DNA from: Streptomyces sp. CB02923
GTDB taxonomy: Bacteria > Actinomycetota > Actinomycetes > Streptomycetales > Streptomycetaceae
Reading direction: 5' to 3'
Length of the DNA: 64,000 bases
NCBI RefSeq assembly: GCF_001905005.1
Contig: NZ_LWKZ01000012.1
Coordinates: forward strand, 301,061 to 365,060
The translations under genes were made by a program, and so were the position numbers. Under the pieces are notes generated by a model. The model was given only the letters and a program-made list of their open reading frames with translations, did not search any database and had not been told where the DNA came from. Shown piece after piece: positions 35,178 to 45,176 of this stretch (positions within the stretch are counted from its first letter, which is position 1; each line of letters starts with the position of its first letter).

Positions 35178-36062
35178 ATGACAGCGCAGCAATCGACGGT
35201 TCACCCATCGACCGTCCTGGGACGTCAACTGGGCGAGGAGCTACGCGGCTTCCGCGAGGCGGCGGGTCTCTCCACGGCCATGGCTGCCGAAGCCCTGGAC
35301 TGCACCAAAGGCAAGATCAGCCGCATCGAGAACGGACGCGTCCCCCTTCGGACGCCGGACCTCGTGGCGTTGTTGGACACCTACGGAGTGAGGGACGCGA
35401 GCACGCTTGAGCGCCTCACCATCCTGGCGCGCACCGCGAATCGCCGCCGTCGGGACGGGTGGTGGAACCAGTACGGGCAGGTCCTTGCGGATACCTACCG
35501 CGACTACATCGCGCTGGAGGCCGTTTCCGACACCATCAAGACATTCCAATGCCAGCTCGTCCCGGGACTTCTGCAGACACCGGCTTACGTACGCGCCGTG
35601 ACCGTGGCGTCCAGAGCTTGGCACTCTCCGGAAGAGATCGAGCAGTTCGTCCATGTCAGGCTGGCCCGCCAGGAACGCCTCACGAACGAACCGAGGCTCA
35701 CCATGTGGGCCGTGGTGACCGAAGGCGTACTGCTTCAGCAGGTCGGTGGCCCGGCGGTGATGCGTGCCCAGCTCGAACACCTCGCGGCCATCGCCGAGGA
35801 GCCGAACGTCACGGTTCAGGTTCTGCCGTTCTCCAGGGGCGCGCACGCAGGTATGTTCGGACCGTATCTACTGCTGAGCTTTCCGCAGGTGTCGGCGCTG
35901 GACGTCGTGCGGGCGGAGAACCCCACCGGCGCGGTGTGGCTCGAACGGGAGCCGGAAGTCGCGCGCTATCGCGAGCTGTTCGCCGATGCCCGTACGTCCG
36001 CGCTTTCACCAGCGGAGTCAGTGGCCCGGATCAAGCGCGTCGCCAAGGAGCACCGAGCGTGA
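35178..36062 (+). CDS. XRE regulator with DUF5753 (Scr1/WhiJ-like)
   Basis: 294 residues. The helix-turn-helix (LGEELRGFREAAGLSTAMAAEALDCTKGKISRIENGRVPLRTPDL) occupies residues 17-60. The DUF5753 effector domain follows: IKTFQCQLVPGLLQTPAYVRAV, RLARQERLT, AVVTEGVLLQQVGG, AEEPNVTVQVLPFSRGAHAGMFGPYLLLSFP and VWLEREPEVARYRELF. This family is widespread in Streptomyces and includes WhiJ-type developmental regulators that act with DUF397 partners. It overlaps the following DUF397 gene (GTGA). GGGAGG at 35167-35172 fixes the ATG at 35178. Confidence 0.93.
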   Translation: MTAQQSTVHPSTVLGRQLGEELRGFREAAGLSTAMAAEALDCTKGKISRIENGRVPLRTPDLVALLDTYGVRDASTLERLTILARTANRRRRDGWWNQYGQVLADTYRDYIALEAVSDTIKTFQCQLVPGLLQTPAYVRAVTVASRAWHSPEEIEQFVHVRLARQERLTNEPRLTMWAVVTEGVLLQQVGGPAVMRAQLEHLAAIAEEPNVTVQVLPFSRGAHAGMFGPYLLLSFPQVSALDVVRAENPTGAVWLEREPEVARYRELFADARTSALSPAESVARIKRVAKEHRA

Positions 36063-36259
36063 ATTTCGAGAACGTCACGTGGCGTAAGAGCACGTACAGC
36101 GGCGGCCAGGACGAATGCCTGGAGATAGCCACCGGCCTCCCGCCCCGCTCACCCGTACCCGTACGCGACAGCAAGCGCCCCGATGGCCCGCACCTTCTCT
36201 TCCCCGCCTCCGCCTGGGCGGACTTCCTCGCAGCCGTGAAGGTTCACCACCATGGTTGA
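36059..36259 (+). CDS. DUF397 small protein, copy 1
   Basis: 66 residues. The DUF397 pattern is clear: VTWRKSTYSGGQDECLEIA, PVPVRDSKRPDGPHLLFPASAWADFLAAVK. Family members act with XRE/DUF5753 regulators, probably as antagonists or co-factors. Its GTG overlaps the XRE stop (GTGA), so it is coupled to it. The end is KVHHHG. Confidence 0.93.
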   Translation: MNFENVTWRKSTYSGGQDECLEIATGLPPRSPVPVRDSKRPDGPHLLFPASAWADFLAAVKVHHHG

Positions 36260-36327
36260 TTCATCCGCCGCACTTCTGGCCACGCCCGACGCCGACGAGT
36301 GAACGGTCATGGCCTAGAAGGCCGACC

Positions 36328-36531
36328 GTGAATCTCGCGGCAGACGTCACCTGGCGCAAGAGCACCTACAGCGGCGGCCAGGGCGAATGCCTGGAGATAG
36401 CCGACGGCCTCCCGCCCCGCTCACCCGTGCCCGTACGTGACAGCAACCGCCCGGACGGCCCGCACCTCCTCTTCTCCGCGCCCGCCTGGGCGGCATTCCT
36501 CAGAGTCGTGAAGGAGCCCTCCCGCTACTGA
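36328..36531 (+). CDS. DUF397 small protein, copy 2
   Basis: 67 residues and very similar to the preceding protein (VTWRKSTYSGGQGECLEIADGLPPRSPVPVRDS is nearly identical), so it is a recent tandem duplicate. The GTG at 36328 gives the N-terminus VNLAADVTWRKS. The end is KEPSRY. Its stop overlaps the 3' end of the convergent molybdenum-hydroxylase gene by 7 nt. The 68-nt spacer between copies has no obvious promoter. Confidence 0.92.
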   Translation: MNLAADVTWRKSTYSGGQGECLEIADGLPPRSPVPVRDSNRPDGPHLLFSAPAWAAFLRVVKEPSRY

Positions 36532-38681
36532 CCGGCCAGCCCTTCCAGCACCTTGTCCAACGTCACCGGCACCTCCCGCACCCGCACCCCCGTCGCGTGC
36601 CGGACCGCGTTGACGACGGCCGCCGCGGTGCCCGTGATGCCGATTTCGCCGATGCCCTTGGCGCCCAGCGGATTGACGTACGGGTCGTCCTCGTCGATCC
36701 AGTGGGCCTCGACGCGCTGTACGTCCGCGTTGGCCGTGATGTGGTAGTTCGCCAGGTCGTGGTTGACGAGGGAGCCGTAGCGCGGGTCCGTCACGGCTTC
36801 CTCGTGGAGCGCCATGGACAGGCCCATCGTCATGCCGCCGATCAGCTGGGAGCGGGCGGTGCGCGGGTTGATGATGCGGCCGGCCGCGAAGACGCCGAGG
36901 AGGCGGGACACCCGTACCTCGCCGGTGTCGGCATCCACCCGTACCTCGGCGAACTGGGCCCCGAAGGCGTGCATCGCGAAGCGTTCGGCGTGCGGGTTGG
37001 CGGGGGTCTCGGCCCGTTCCTCGTCGCCGTCGGAGGGGTCGTGCCCGTAGCGCTTACGGAACGCCTCCGCCGCCGCCATGATCGCCGAACCCCACATCGC
37101 CGTACCCGAGGAGCCCCCGGCGACGGTCGCGTTCGGCAGGGCGGTGTCGCCGATGCGCAGCTCGACGCGGTCGACGGGTACGTCCAGCGCGTCCGCGGCG
37201 ATCTGGGCCAGCACCGTCCACGCGCCGGTCCCGAGGTCCGCCGCCCCGATGTCGACCCGGTAGCGCCCGTCGGACCCGTACCGGACCGACGCCGCCGAAC
37301 CGGGCATCCGGTTGACCGGGTAGGCCGACGAGGCGACGCCCGTACCGACCAGCCACCGGCCGTCCCGCCGTACGCCCGGACGCGGATCGCGCTCCTGCCA
37401 GCCGAAGCGGCGGGCACCCTCCCGCAGGCAGGCGACCAGGTTGCGGCTGGAGTAGGGCTTGCCCGTCTCCGGGTCCACCGGCGCGTCGTTGCGGATGCGC
37501 AACTCGACGGGGTCCATGCCGAGGCGTTCGGCGAGTTCGTCCATGGCGACCTCGGGCCCGTACATACCGGGGCATTCGCCGGGCGCCCGCATCCAGGACG
37601 GCACCGGCACGTCGAGCGCCGCGAGCCGGTGGGTGGTGCGCCGGTGCTGCGCCGCGTACAGGGTCCGCGTCGGGTTGGCGGACTGTTCCGCGTACTCCTT
37701 GATGCGCGAGGTCTGCTCGACGGCGTCCATGCCGATGCCGGTGAGCCGCCCGTCGGCCCCGGCCGCGAGCCGTACCCACTGGTACGTGGGGGTGCGGTAG
37801 CCGACCAGGGTGAACATCTGCTGCCGGGTCAGCGCTAGCTTGACCGGCCGTCCGGGCAGCGCCCGCGCGGCCAGCGTCGCGAGCACGGAGTGGGCGTGCG
37901 GTTCGCCCTTCGAGCCGAAGCCGCCGCCCACGTACGGGCAGATCATCCGCACCCGCGCGGTGTCGAGCCCGAACACCCCGGCCAGGATCTTGCTGTGCCC
38001 ATGCACGCTCTGGCTGGAGTCGTACAGCGTCAGGTCGCCGTCCTGCCACAGGGCGATCGTGGCGTGCGGCTCCATCGGGTTGCAGTGGGTCATCGCGGTC
38101 ACGTACGTCTCGTCCAGCGCCACCGCGCCCGGGTCGGCCAGGGCCGCCTCCATGGCGGAGTCCAGGTCGCCCAGCACACTGTCCGTGTCGGCACCACCGT
38201 TGGCCGACTCCGGCCGGTACAGCTCACTCTCGCCCGGTTTCAGTTCGGATTCGTGCGGTTCTTCGGAGTACGTGAACCGTACGAGCGACGCCGCTTCCCG
38301 CGCCGCCTCCGGGGTCTCGGCCACCACCGCCCCCACGATCTGCCCGTGGAACGCCACCTCCGCACTCTGCAGGACCGCCAGCTCCGCGTCCTCGGTGGAC
38401 GCCAGCCGCTCGGCGTTCTCGTGCGTCAATACGGTGATGACGCCGTCCTCCTGGCGCGCGGCCTCGGTGTCGACGGCCGTGATGCGGCCGCGGGGGACGG
38501 AGGACAGCACGGCGTGCGCGTAGCAGGGACGTTCCATCGGGTGCTCGAAGGCGTACGTCGCCCTGCCGAGCACCTTGTCCCGGGCATCGGCGCGCTCCTG
38601 GTCCGCACCGACGGCACGGGGGCGGGCCGGGCCCGCGGGCCGGTTCTCGTTGCCGGTCCGGCTCTCGGACGTACTCGTCAT
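36525..38681 (-). CDS. Molybdenum hydroxylase large (molybdopterin-binding) subunit
   Basis: 718 residues, typical of the YagR/PaoC-type xanthine dehydrogenase family large chain. It shows [92 protein letters not shown] and the C-terminal [23 protein letters not shown], whose Glu (GEIG) is the conserved catalytic residue. It oxidises an aldehyde or purine-like substrate with the two small subunits. No signal peptide is seen, so it is probably cytoplasmic. The ATG at 38681 overlaps the FAD-subunit stop (ATGA), with GGAGGGG upstream. The substrate is unknown. Confidence 0.93.
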   Translation of the reverse strand: MTSTSESRTGNENRPAGPARPRAVGADQERADARDKVLGRATYAFEHPMERPCYAHAVLSSVPRGRITAVDTEAARQEDGVITVLTHENAERLASTEDAELAVLQSAEVAFHGQIVGAVVAETPEAAREAASLVRFTYSEEPHESELKPGESELYRPESANGGADTDSVLGDLDSAMEAALADPGAVALDETYVTAMTHCNPMEPHATIALWQDGDLTLYDSSQSVHGHSKILAGVFGLDTARVRMICPYVGGGFGSKGEPHAHSVLATLAARALPGRPVKLALTRQQMFTLVGYRTPTYQWVRLAAGADGRLTGIGMDAVEQTSRIKEYAEQSANPTRTLYAAQHRRTTHRLAALDVPVPSWMRAPGECPGMYGPEVAMDELAERLGMDPVELRIRNDAPVDPETGKPYSSRNLVACLREGARRFGWQERDPRPGVRRDGRWLVGTGVASSAYPVNRMPGSAASVRYGSDGRYRVDIGAADLGTGAWTVLAQIAADALDVPVDRVELRIGDTALPNATVAGGSSGTAMWGSAIMAAAEAFRKRYGHDPSDGDEERAETPANPHAERFAMHAFGAQFAEVRVDADTGEVRVSRLLGVFAAGRIINPRTARSQLIGGMTMGLSMALHEEAVTDPRYGSLVNHDLANYHITANADVQRVEAHWIDEDDPYVNPLGAKGIGEIGITGTAAAVVNAVRHATGVRVREVPVTLDKVLEGLAGQ

Positions 38682-39694
38682 CGTGACCCCTCCAAGCGTC
38701 CCGGAGACTCCGGTACGAGTTCGCGTACGACGGCGACCAGCGTGCCGTGGACCAGCGGAACCTTGAACGCGTTGTCCCGCAGCGGATGCGCGTCGGCCGT
38801 CTCGGCCTCCGCGGCCGTACGGCAGCTCTCCTCCGTGGCCGGCAGCCCGCGCAGCGCCCGCTCGGCGCGTACGGCCCGCCACGGTTTGTGCGCGACCCCG
38901 CCCAGCGCGATCCGCGCCTCCCGTACGGTGCGGCCGTCGTCCTCCAGGTCGAGCGCCACCGCCACGGAGACCAGCGCGAACGCGTACGAGGCGCGGTCGC
39001 GGACCTTGCGGTAGCGGGAGCGGGCCGCGTACGGCAGGGCGGGCAGCTCGACGGCGGTGATCAGCTCGCCGTGCCGCAGAACCGTGTCGCGGTGCGGCGC
39101 GTCACCGGGCAGCCGGTGGAATTCGGTGAGCGGGATCCGGCGCTCGCCGTCCGGGCCGAGCGTCACGACCACCGCGTCCAGGGCGGTCAACGCCACCGCC
39201 ATGTCGGAGGGGTGCACGGCCACACAGTGCGAGGAGGCGCCGAGGACGGCGTGGTAGCGGGTCCAGCCGTCCAGGGCCGCGCAGCCGGAGCCGGGATCGC
39301 GTTTGTTGCAGGGCGCGCCGCGGTCCTGGAAATAGGCGCAGCGGGTGCGCTGGAGGAGGTTGCCTCCGGTGGTCGCGAGGTTGCGCAGCTGTCCGGACGC
39401 CCCGGAGAGCAGCGCTTGGGAGAGGACCGGGTAGCGCGTCCGTACGGCGGGGTGGGCGGCGAGGTCGGCGTTCCGCACGTTCGCCCCGACCCGGAGTCCG
39501 CCGTCGTCCAGCTCCTCCACCCGGTCCAGGGGGAGCCGGGTGACGTCGACCAGCAGGTCGGGGGCGGTGATACCGAGCTTCAAGTGATCCACCAGATTGG
39601 TGCCGGCGCCCAGGAACGCGGCCCCGGGGTGCGCCGCCACGGAGGCCACGGCCCCGGCGGCGTCGGTGGCACGCTCGTACCGGAAGGGCTTCAC
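38678..39694 (-). CDS. Molybdenum hydroxylase FAD-binding subunit
   Basis: 338 residues. It starts [39 protein letters not shown], the FAD pyrophosphate loop (FLGAGTNL) of CoxM/YagS proteins. Later motifs are [25 protein letters not shown] (with a Cys pattern like the YagS 4Fe-4S site: [15 protein letters not shown]) and [16 protein letters not shown]. It passes electrons from the 2Fe-2S subunit to the acceptor. The GTG at 39694 overlaps the iron-sulphur gene stop (GTGA). Confidence 0.93.
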   Translation of the reverse strand: MKPFRYERATDAAGAVASVAAHPGAAFLGAGTNLVDHLKLGITAPDLLVDVTRLPLDRVEELDDGGLRVGANVRNADLAAHPAVRTRYPVLSQALLSGASGQLRNLATTGGNLLQRTRCAYFQDRGAPCNKRDPGSGCAALDGWTRYHAVLGASSHCVAVHPSDMAVALTALDAVVVTLGPDGERRIPLTEFHRLPGDAPHRDTVLRHGELITAVELPALPYAARSRYRKVRDRASYAFALVSVAVALDLEDDGRTVREARIALGGVAHKPWRAVRAERALRGLPATEESCRTAAEAETADAHPLRDNAFKVPLVHGTLVAVVRELVPESPGRLEGSR

Positions 39695-40224
39695 CGGTCC
39701 GCCCCCTCGGCCTCGGCGGCGGCCGCGACGGCCGGAACGATGTTCACGTACGCCCCGCAGCGGCACAGATTGCCGCTCATCCGCTCGGCGATCTCGTCGT
39801 GGTCCAGCGCCTCCGGAGCGATGCCCCCTTCCGCGCCCACCTCGGTGACCGCACTCGGCCACCCCTGAGCCGCCTCCCGCAGCACACCCACCGCCGAACA
39901 CACCTGGCCCGGCGTGCAGTACCCGCACTGGAGCGCGTCGTGGTCGACGAAGGCCTGCTGTAGGGGGTGCAGTTCGCCGCCCTCGCCCAGCCCCTCGGCC
40001 GTGGTGATCTCCGCGCCGTCGTACGACACGGCCAGCGCGAGACAGGTCGTCGCGCGCCGCCCGTCCAGCAGCACGGTGCACGAGCCGCACTGCCCGTGAT
40101 CACACCCCTTCTTCGGACTGGTGATCCCCAGCCGCTCCCGCAACGCGTCGAGCACGGTGGTCCGCGTATCCACCGTCACCTCGTACGCCTGCCCGTCGAC
40201 GCGCAGCCTGATCTCGGTCTCCAT
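39691..40224 (-). CDS. Molybdenum hydroxylase 2Fe-2S subunit
   Basis: About 177 residues. Two 2Fe-2S clusters are seen: plant-ferredoxin type [18 protein letters not shown] with a further Cys in ATTCLAL, and the C-terminal [11 protein letters not shown] with NLCRCGAY. The subunit is YagT/CoxS-like and comes first in the operon, order FeS, FAD, Mo. No Tat signal is present, so unlike E. coli PaoA it is probably not exported. ATG 40224 is preferred to the GTG at 40239; both are in frame. Confidence 0.93.
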   Translation of the reverse strand: METEIRLRVDGQAYEVTVDTRTTVLDALRERLGITSPKKGCDHGQCGSCTVLLDGRRATTCLALAVSYDGAEITTAEGLGEGGELHPLQQAFVDHDALQCGYCTPGQVCSAVGVLREAAQGWPSAVTEVGAEGGIAPEALDHDEIAERMSGNLCRCGAYVNIVPAVAAAAEAEGADR

Positions 40225-40415
40225 GCCCTGCCGGGTCACCCGCAGAACGGGCGGTAAACGACTGCATACAGGTGACGGGGTGAGCGGTGTGACGACGGTG
40301 GATCTGCCGAAGATGTCGGCTCATTCTCCCCTTGAAGAACCGTTTACGCAGGTGGCAGCGTCCTCCGGACCGTTACCAGCGTGAACGGATGTGCTCAACG
40401 GGGGGCGTGTTCTGC

Positions 40416-43400
40416 ATGGGTGTCGTACTGCCGGGATGGGCCGACGAGGTCCTCGACATCATCGGGGTGTCGTGGCCGAACGTCGACGAGGACGACTACC
40501 GCGAGATGGCGACGGCCATGCGGGAGTTCTCCGGGGACATCGAGAACGGCGCGGGCCAGGCCCACGAGGCGGTCGAGGCGCTGGTCTCCTCGTCCGGCGG
40601 CGGCCAGGCCGCGGAGGCGCTGAACGCCCACTGGAGCAAGATCAACGGCACCCATCTGACCAAACTCGCCCAGTGCGGCGAACTGGCCGCCACCGCCCTG
40701 GACGGCGTCGCCGTCCTCATCGAGGGCGCCAAGCTCGGCGCGATCGTCCAGCTCGGCATCCTGGCCGCCGAGGTCATCGCCGCCCAGGCCGCCGCCCCCT
40801 TCACCTTCGGCCTGTCCGAACTCGGCGCCCTCGGCGCGACCCAGGCCACCCGCGTCATCGTCAGACGCCTCTTCAAGGAGGCCTGCCAGCAGGTCGCCGA
40901 ACAGGTCGTCAGCATCGCCCTGACCCCCGTCGAGGAGGCGCTGGGAGCGATGGTGGGCGACCTCGTCGTCCAGCTCGGCGCCAACGCGCTGGGCGTCAAG
41001 GACGGCGTCGACCTGGGCCGGACCGCCAAAGCCGGCAAGGAGGGCTTCAGCCAGGGCGTCCAGGGCGCCAAGGACTCCGCCGGCAGCTCGATGCAACTCC
41101 TGAGCGCGGGCGGCGGTCCCGGCTCCGGCAGCGGCGGCTTCACCTTCGACCACGACGCCCACGACAAGGCCGTCACCGGCCTGCAGAGCGCCGGCGGCCA
41201 CTTCCGCAACACCGCCGGCGGCAAGATCGGCCGAGCCAAGTCCCACCACGGCCGCACCCGCGGCAAGGACCCCATCGCCGACGCCGCCAACACGATGCTC
41301 GACAAGGTCATCGACGGCATAGAGGACGCGGTCAAGAAGTCCGCCAAACACCTCGACGACAACATGACCCGCGGCGTCCGGACCATGGCCAAGAACCACC
41401 GGGAGAACGATCAGAAACTTTCCAGCCACTTCTCCGGCCTCGGCAAGGGAGGGAAGAAGGACCCGAAGGCTCCTGATACCTCCCTCGCTTCCGCCGGAAA
41501 GGGCACCGGGAACGGCCACCCGGGCAAGCGCGACGGGTCACTCGCCGGTCTCGGCAAGGGCGGGCAGTCCTCGCACGGGAACATCGGCTGCCATACCGCC
41601 GGCGACCCCGTGGACGTGGTTTCCGGCCAGATGATCACCAACAGTCGTGATCTGGTGCTCCCCGGACTTCTGCCACTGATGCTGCGCAGGGCGTACGCGT
41701 CCGGTTACGCGGGCGGGCGGCTGTACGGCCCGGGCTGGTCCTCCACCCTCGACCAGCGCGTCGAGATCGGCAGCACGGGCATCCACTACGCCGGCGACGA
41801 CGCGCAAGTCCTGCACTACCCCTTCCCGGCCCGTGCGGGCGAGCAGGTCTTCCCCGAACAGGGGGCCCGCTGGCCGCTGACCTGGGACCAGCACACGGAC
41901 ACCATTCGCATCGAGGACCCGGACCGAGGGTGGACCCGGAGCTTCGCTCCGTCGGGCACGGTCACCGGCCCGTCTCGCACCACCCGTGCCATCACCGGGC
42001 TGACGGACCGTAACGACCACCACATCTCCTTCGTCCGGGACGAGGAAGGAAACCCCACCGAAGTCCTTCACAGCGGCGGGTACCGGGTCGTCGTCGACAC
42101 GACGCACACTGCCGTGGGCCCGCGCATCAAGGGACTGCGGCTGCTGGACGGAAGCAGTTCCGGCCAGGGCATACCGGTCGTCGCCTACGAATACTCCGAG
42201 GACGGCAAACTGGCCGGTGTCGTCGACTCGACCGGTCTGCCGTACGAGTACGAGTACGACGACGCGGACCGGATCGTCGCATGCCTCGACCGTAACGGTC
42301 GTGCCTACTCCTACGAGTACGACGACAGCGGCCGCGTGGTCCGTGGCACCGGAGAGGGAGGAGAACTCTCCGCCGGTTTCCGCTACGACTCCGTCCGCCG
42401 GGTGACCACCGTGACGGACAGTCTCGGTCACCCGACGGAGTACCACTACAACGAAGAGCAGCGCGTGACGACCACGGTCGACCCGCTCGGGCACACCACG
42501 CACACCGAGTACGACTCTCTCGGCCGCGTCGTCTCCCGCACCGACGAGGCAGGCCGGACGGTGCGGTTCGATCTGGACGCGAACGGCGACCCGGTCCGCA
42601 TCACCGAACCCGACGGCGGCGTCGTCGAACTCGACTACACCACGCTGCGCCGGCTGGCTGCCGTCAGACGTGATGACACGGTGCTGTGCGCGTTCACCTA
42701 CGACGCCCGCGGAAACCTGCTGAGCACGGCCGATGCGGCCGGAGCCCGAACGGTCCGGCAGTACGACGGCCATGGCCGCCTGACCTCGATCACCGACCCG
42801 CTCGGCCGGACGCAACACGTCACGGCCAACGCCGCCGGGCTGGTCACCGCAGTGACCGACGCGATGGGAAACGTGACGCGGGCCGATCACGACGCCTTCG
42901 GCCGTGTCACCGCCCTCACCGGCCCGCTGGGCACCACCACCCGCCTTGAGTACCGAACCGAGGGAGAGGTCACCCGGCGTATCCACCCGGACGGGGCGGT
43001 GGAGGAGTGGCGCCACGACGCGGAAGGCAACCTCGTCGAACACCGCGACCGGGCAGGGGCGGTGTCGCGGTTCGAGATCGGTTCCTTCGGGCAGGTCACC
43101 AGCCGGACCCTGCCCGACGGAGAAGTACACCACTTCACCTACGACACCGAGCTGAGGCTCCTGTCGGTCACCACTCATGGCGCCGCGTGGCAGTACCGCT
43201 ACGACGCCGCCGGACACCTGGTCGGCGAGACCGACTTCAACGGTCACAGCCTCACGTACCGGCTCGATGGAGCCGACCAATTGCTGGAAACCACCGACGC
43301 GTCCGGCCGAAGCTCCACGTACACCTACGACGAACTCGGTCAGCTGACAGCGCACCGCGGCCCCGACGGCACGACCACCGTCCTGACGTACGACGAGCAC

Positions 43401-45176
43401 GGCCTGCCGAAGACCATTGAGGACGAGAACAGCCGTATCGAGTACGTCCGTGACGCCGCAGGGCGCGTCCTCAGCGAGAGCACCGACGGTCGCACGACTC
43501 GGTACACACTCGACGCGCTGGGCCGCTGCACCAGCCGCACCACGCCCACCGGGCTGGTCTCCACGTGGACCTACGACGACAACGACCAGCCGGTCGGCCT
43601 CGCCAATCCGGCGGGCCGCCTGGCCTTTGCCCGTGACGCGGCCGGCCGGGAGACCACTCGCCTCATCGGCGATGGCGCGGCGCTGACACAGACCTGGGAC
43701 GACTGCGACCGGCTCACCGCACAGTCCGTCTGGTCCGTCGGCCGGACAACCGCCGGGAACGGCGAGTACACCAGCGTGCAGGAGAGGGCCTACAGGTACC
43801 GGGCCGACAGCATGCCGACGACCGTGACCGACAAGCTGCGCGGCCGACAGGATTTCGAACTGACTCCGGCCGGCCGTGTCACGCGTGTCAGCGCGCCGTC
43901 CTGGAGCGAGCAATACGCCTACGATCCGCTGGGCAACATCACCCGCGCCCACGACACCCGCGCACCCGAGAGCAGCACCGCTGGGGAACGTATCCACTCC
44001 GGCACGCTCCTGCTCTCAGCCGGCCGCACGTCCTACGAGTACGACGACAGGGGCCGTCTTGCGCGAAGGCGGGTCCGCACCCTGTCCGGGAAGCGCCGGG
44101 AGTGGCACTACACCTGGAACGGTCAGGACCAGCTTGTCCGGATCGACACCCCCGACCGCGGCTCGTGGACGTACAGCTACGACCCGCTGGGACGGCGTAC
44201 GGGCAAGCGGCGGGTAACGGATGGGGCCGACGGTACCGCGGGTGCTGAAGAGCACGTGTTCGCGTGGGAGGGCACTCGGCTGATCGAGCAGTGCCGCTCC
44301 CGGGCCGACGGCAGGACGCACGCTCTGACCTGGGACTGGGAACCCGGCACGTGGAACGCCGTCGCCCAGACCGAGCGCACTTGGCACCCGGGCCGGCCGC
44401 CGGAGGAGCACACGACCGGTGAGTCCTTCTGCGCCATCGTCACCGACCTGGCGGACAAACCCGCTGAACTGGTCTCCGTTGACGGGCGGATCATCTGGGC
44501 CGACCACTCCGGCCTGTGGGGCGACTACCTGCCCGGAGCCACCGGCAGGCGACGGACCTGTCCGCTGGGACGGCCCGGTCAGTATCACGACGACGAATCG
44601 GGTCTTGAATACAACTGTTTCCGCTATTACGACCCGTCCACCGGCCGGTACATCAGCTCCGACCCGCTCGGCCTGGACGGCGGCCCGAACCCCCACTCCT
44701 ACGTCCCTAATCCGTTGTTCTGGATCGATCCGCTGGGTCTGACGAAAAGGCAGCCCGTCGGATGGGGCGGTTCTTATTACGACATGCGGCCGAGCAACTG
44801 GACCGACGGCAGTGATAACAACCGCTATGAACGCAACCATGTCCCCGCGAAAGCCACTTACAAGGGGATCGGTAACACTCCTCTTCCTGAACAGCACGGG
44901 CCGGCGGTCCGTATGCATTACGATGATCATCGAGACTTCGTCAGTACGGGTTCGGGCCCTCGCGCCGTGAAGTGGCGCGCCGATCAAAAGGCATTGATTG
45001 CGCAGGGCAAGATCGACGAGGCCATGAAGATGGACATCGACGAGATCCGGCGTAAGCACGGAAGCAAGTACGATGCCGCCATCAAGGAGATGGTCGACAG
45101 TCTTCCGCACAACAAGCACTTTCAGAAATATTTGTCGGACAACGGGTGGAAAGTCAGAACGTGTCTCCTACAATGA
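40416..45176 (+). CDS. RHS/YD-repeat polymorphic toxin with WXG100-like N-terminus
   Basis: 1586 residues. Residues 1-100 are helical and WXG100-like (VDEDDYREMATAMREFSGDIENGAGQAHEAVEALV, AHWSKINGTHL). A hydrophobic stretch near 105-160 (LGAIVQLGILAAEVIAAQAAAPFTFG) follows. From about 396, GDPVDVVSGQMITNSRDLVLPG marks a DUF6531-type start of the RHS shell, then about 25 YD repeats (YEYDDxGR, TEYDSLGRV). The RHS core ends YNCFRYYDPSTGRYISSDPLGL and FWIDPLGLTK (about 1437). The variable C-terminus (~145 residues) carries ERNHVPAKA, HYDDHR and STGSG, suggesting a His-based nuclease-type toxin. No signal peptide is present; the N-terminus suggests type VII (ESX-like) export. Start ATG 40416 is uncertain (GTG 40407 possible). 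Confidence 0.9.
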   Translation: MGVVLPGWADEVLDIIGVSWPNVDEDDYREMATAMREFSGDIENGAGQAHEAVEALVSSSGGGQAAEALNAHWSKINGTHLTKLAQCGELAATALDGVAVLIEGAKLGAIVQLGILAAEVIAAQAAAPFTFGLSELGALGATQATRVIVRRLFKEACQQVAEQVVSIALTPVEEALGAMVGDLVVQLGANALGVKDGVDLGRTAKAGKEGFSQGVQGAKDSAGSSMQLLSAGGGPGSGSGGFTFDHDAHDKAVTGLQSAGGHFRNTAGGKIGRAKSHHGRTRGKDPIADAANTMLDKVIDGIEDAVKKSAKHLDDNMTRGVRTMAKNHRENDQKLSSHFSGLGKGGKKDPKAPDTSLASAGKGTGNGHPGKRDGSLAGLGKGGQSSHGNIGCHTAGDPVDVVSGQMITNSRDLVLPGLLPLMLRRAYASGYAGGRLYGPGWSSTLDQRVEIGSTGIHYAGDDAQVLHYPFPARAGEQVFPEQGARWPLTWDQHTDTIRIEDPDRGWTRSFAPSGTVTGPSRTTRAITGLTDRNDHHISFVRDEEGNPTEVLHSGGYRVVVDTTHTAVGPRIKGLRLLDGSSSGQGIPVVAYEYSEDGKLAGVVDSTGLPYEYEYDDADRIVACLDRNGRAYSYEYDDSGRVVRGTGEGGELSAGFRYDSVRRVTTVTDSLGHPTEYHYNEEQRVTTTVDPLGHTTHTEYDSLGRVVSRTDEAGRTVRFDLDANGDPVRITEPDGGVVELDYTTLRRLAAVRRDDTVLCAFTYDARGNLLSTADAAGARTVRQYDGHGRLTSITDPLGRTQHVTANAAGLVTAVTDAMGNVTRADHDAFGRVTALTGPLGTTTRLEYRTEGEVTRRIHPDGAVEEWRHDAEGNLVEHRDRAGAVSRFEIGSFGQVTSRTLPDGEVHHFTYDTELRLLSVTTHGAAWQYRYDAAGHLVGETDFNGHSLTYRLDGADQLLETTDASGRSSTYTYDELGQLTAHRGPDGTTTVLTYDEHGLPKTIEDENSRIEYVRDAAGRVLSESTDGRTTRYTLDALGRCTSRTTPTGLVSTWTYDDNDQPVGLANPAGRLAFARDAAGRETTRLIGDGAALTQTWDDCDRLTAQSVWSVGRTTAGNGEYTSVQERAYRYRADSMPTTVTDKLRGRQDFELTPAGRVTRVSAPSWSEQYAYDPLGNITRAHDTRAPESSTAGERIHSGTLLLSAGRTSYEYDDRGRLARRRVRTLSGKRREWHYTWNGQDQLVRIDTPDRGSWTYSYDPLGRRTGKRRVTDGADGTAGAEEHVFAWEGTRLIEQCRSRADGRTHALTWDWEPGTWNAVAQTERTWHPGRPPEEHTTGESFCAIVTDLADKPAELVSVDGRIIWADHSGLWGDYLPGATGRRRTCPLGRPGQYHDDESGLEYNCFRYYDPSTGRYISSDPLGLDGGPNPHSYVPNPLFWIDPLGLTKRQPVGWGGSYYDMRPSNWTDGSDNNRYERNHVPAKATYKGIGNTPLPEQHGPAVRMHYDDHRDFVSTGSGPRAVKWRADQKALIAQGKIDEAMKMDIDEIRRKHGSKYDAAIKEMVDSLPHNKHFQKYLSDNGWKVRTCLLQ

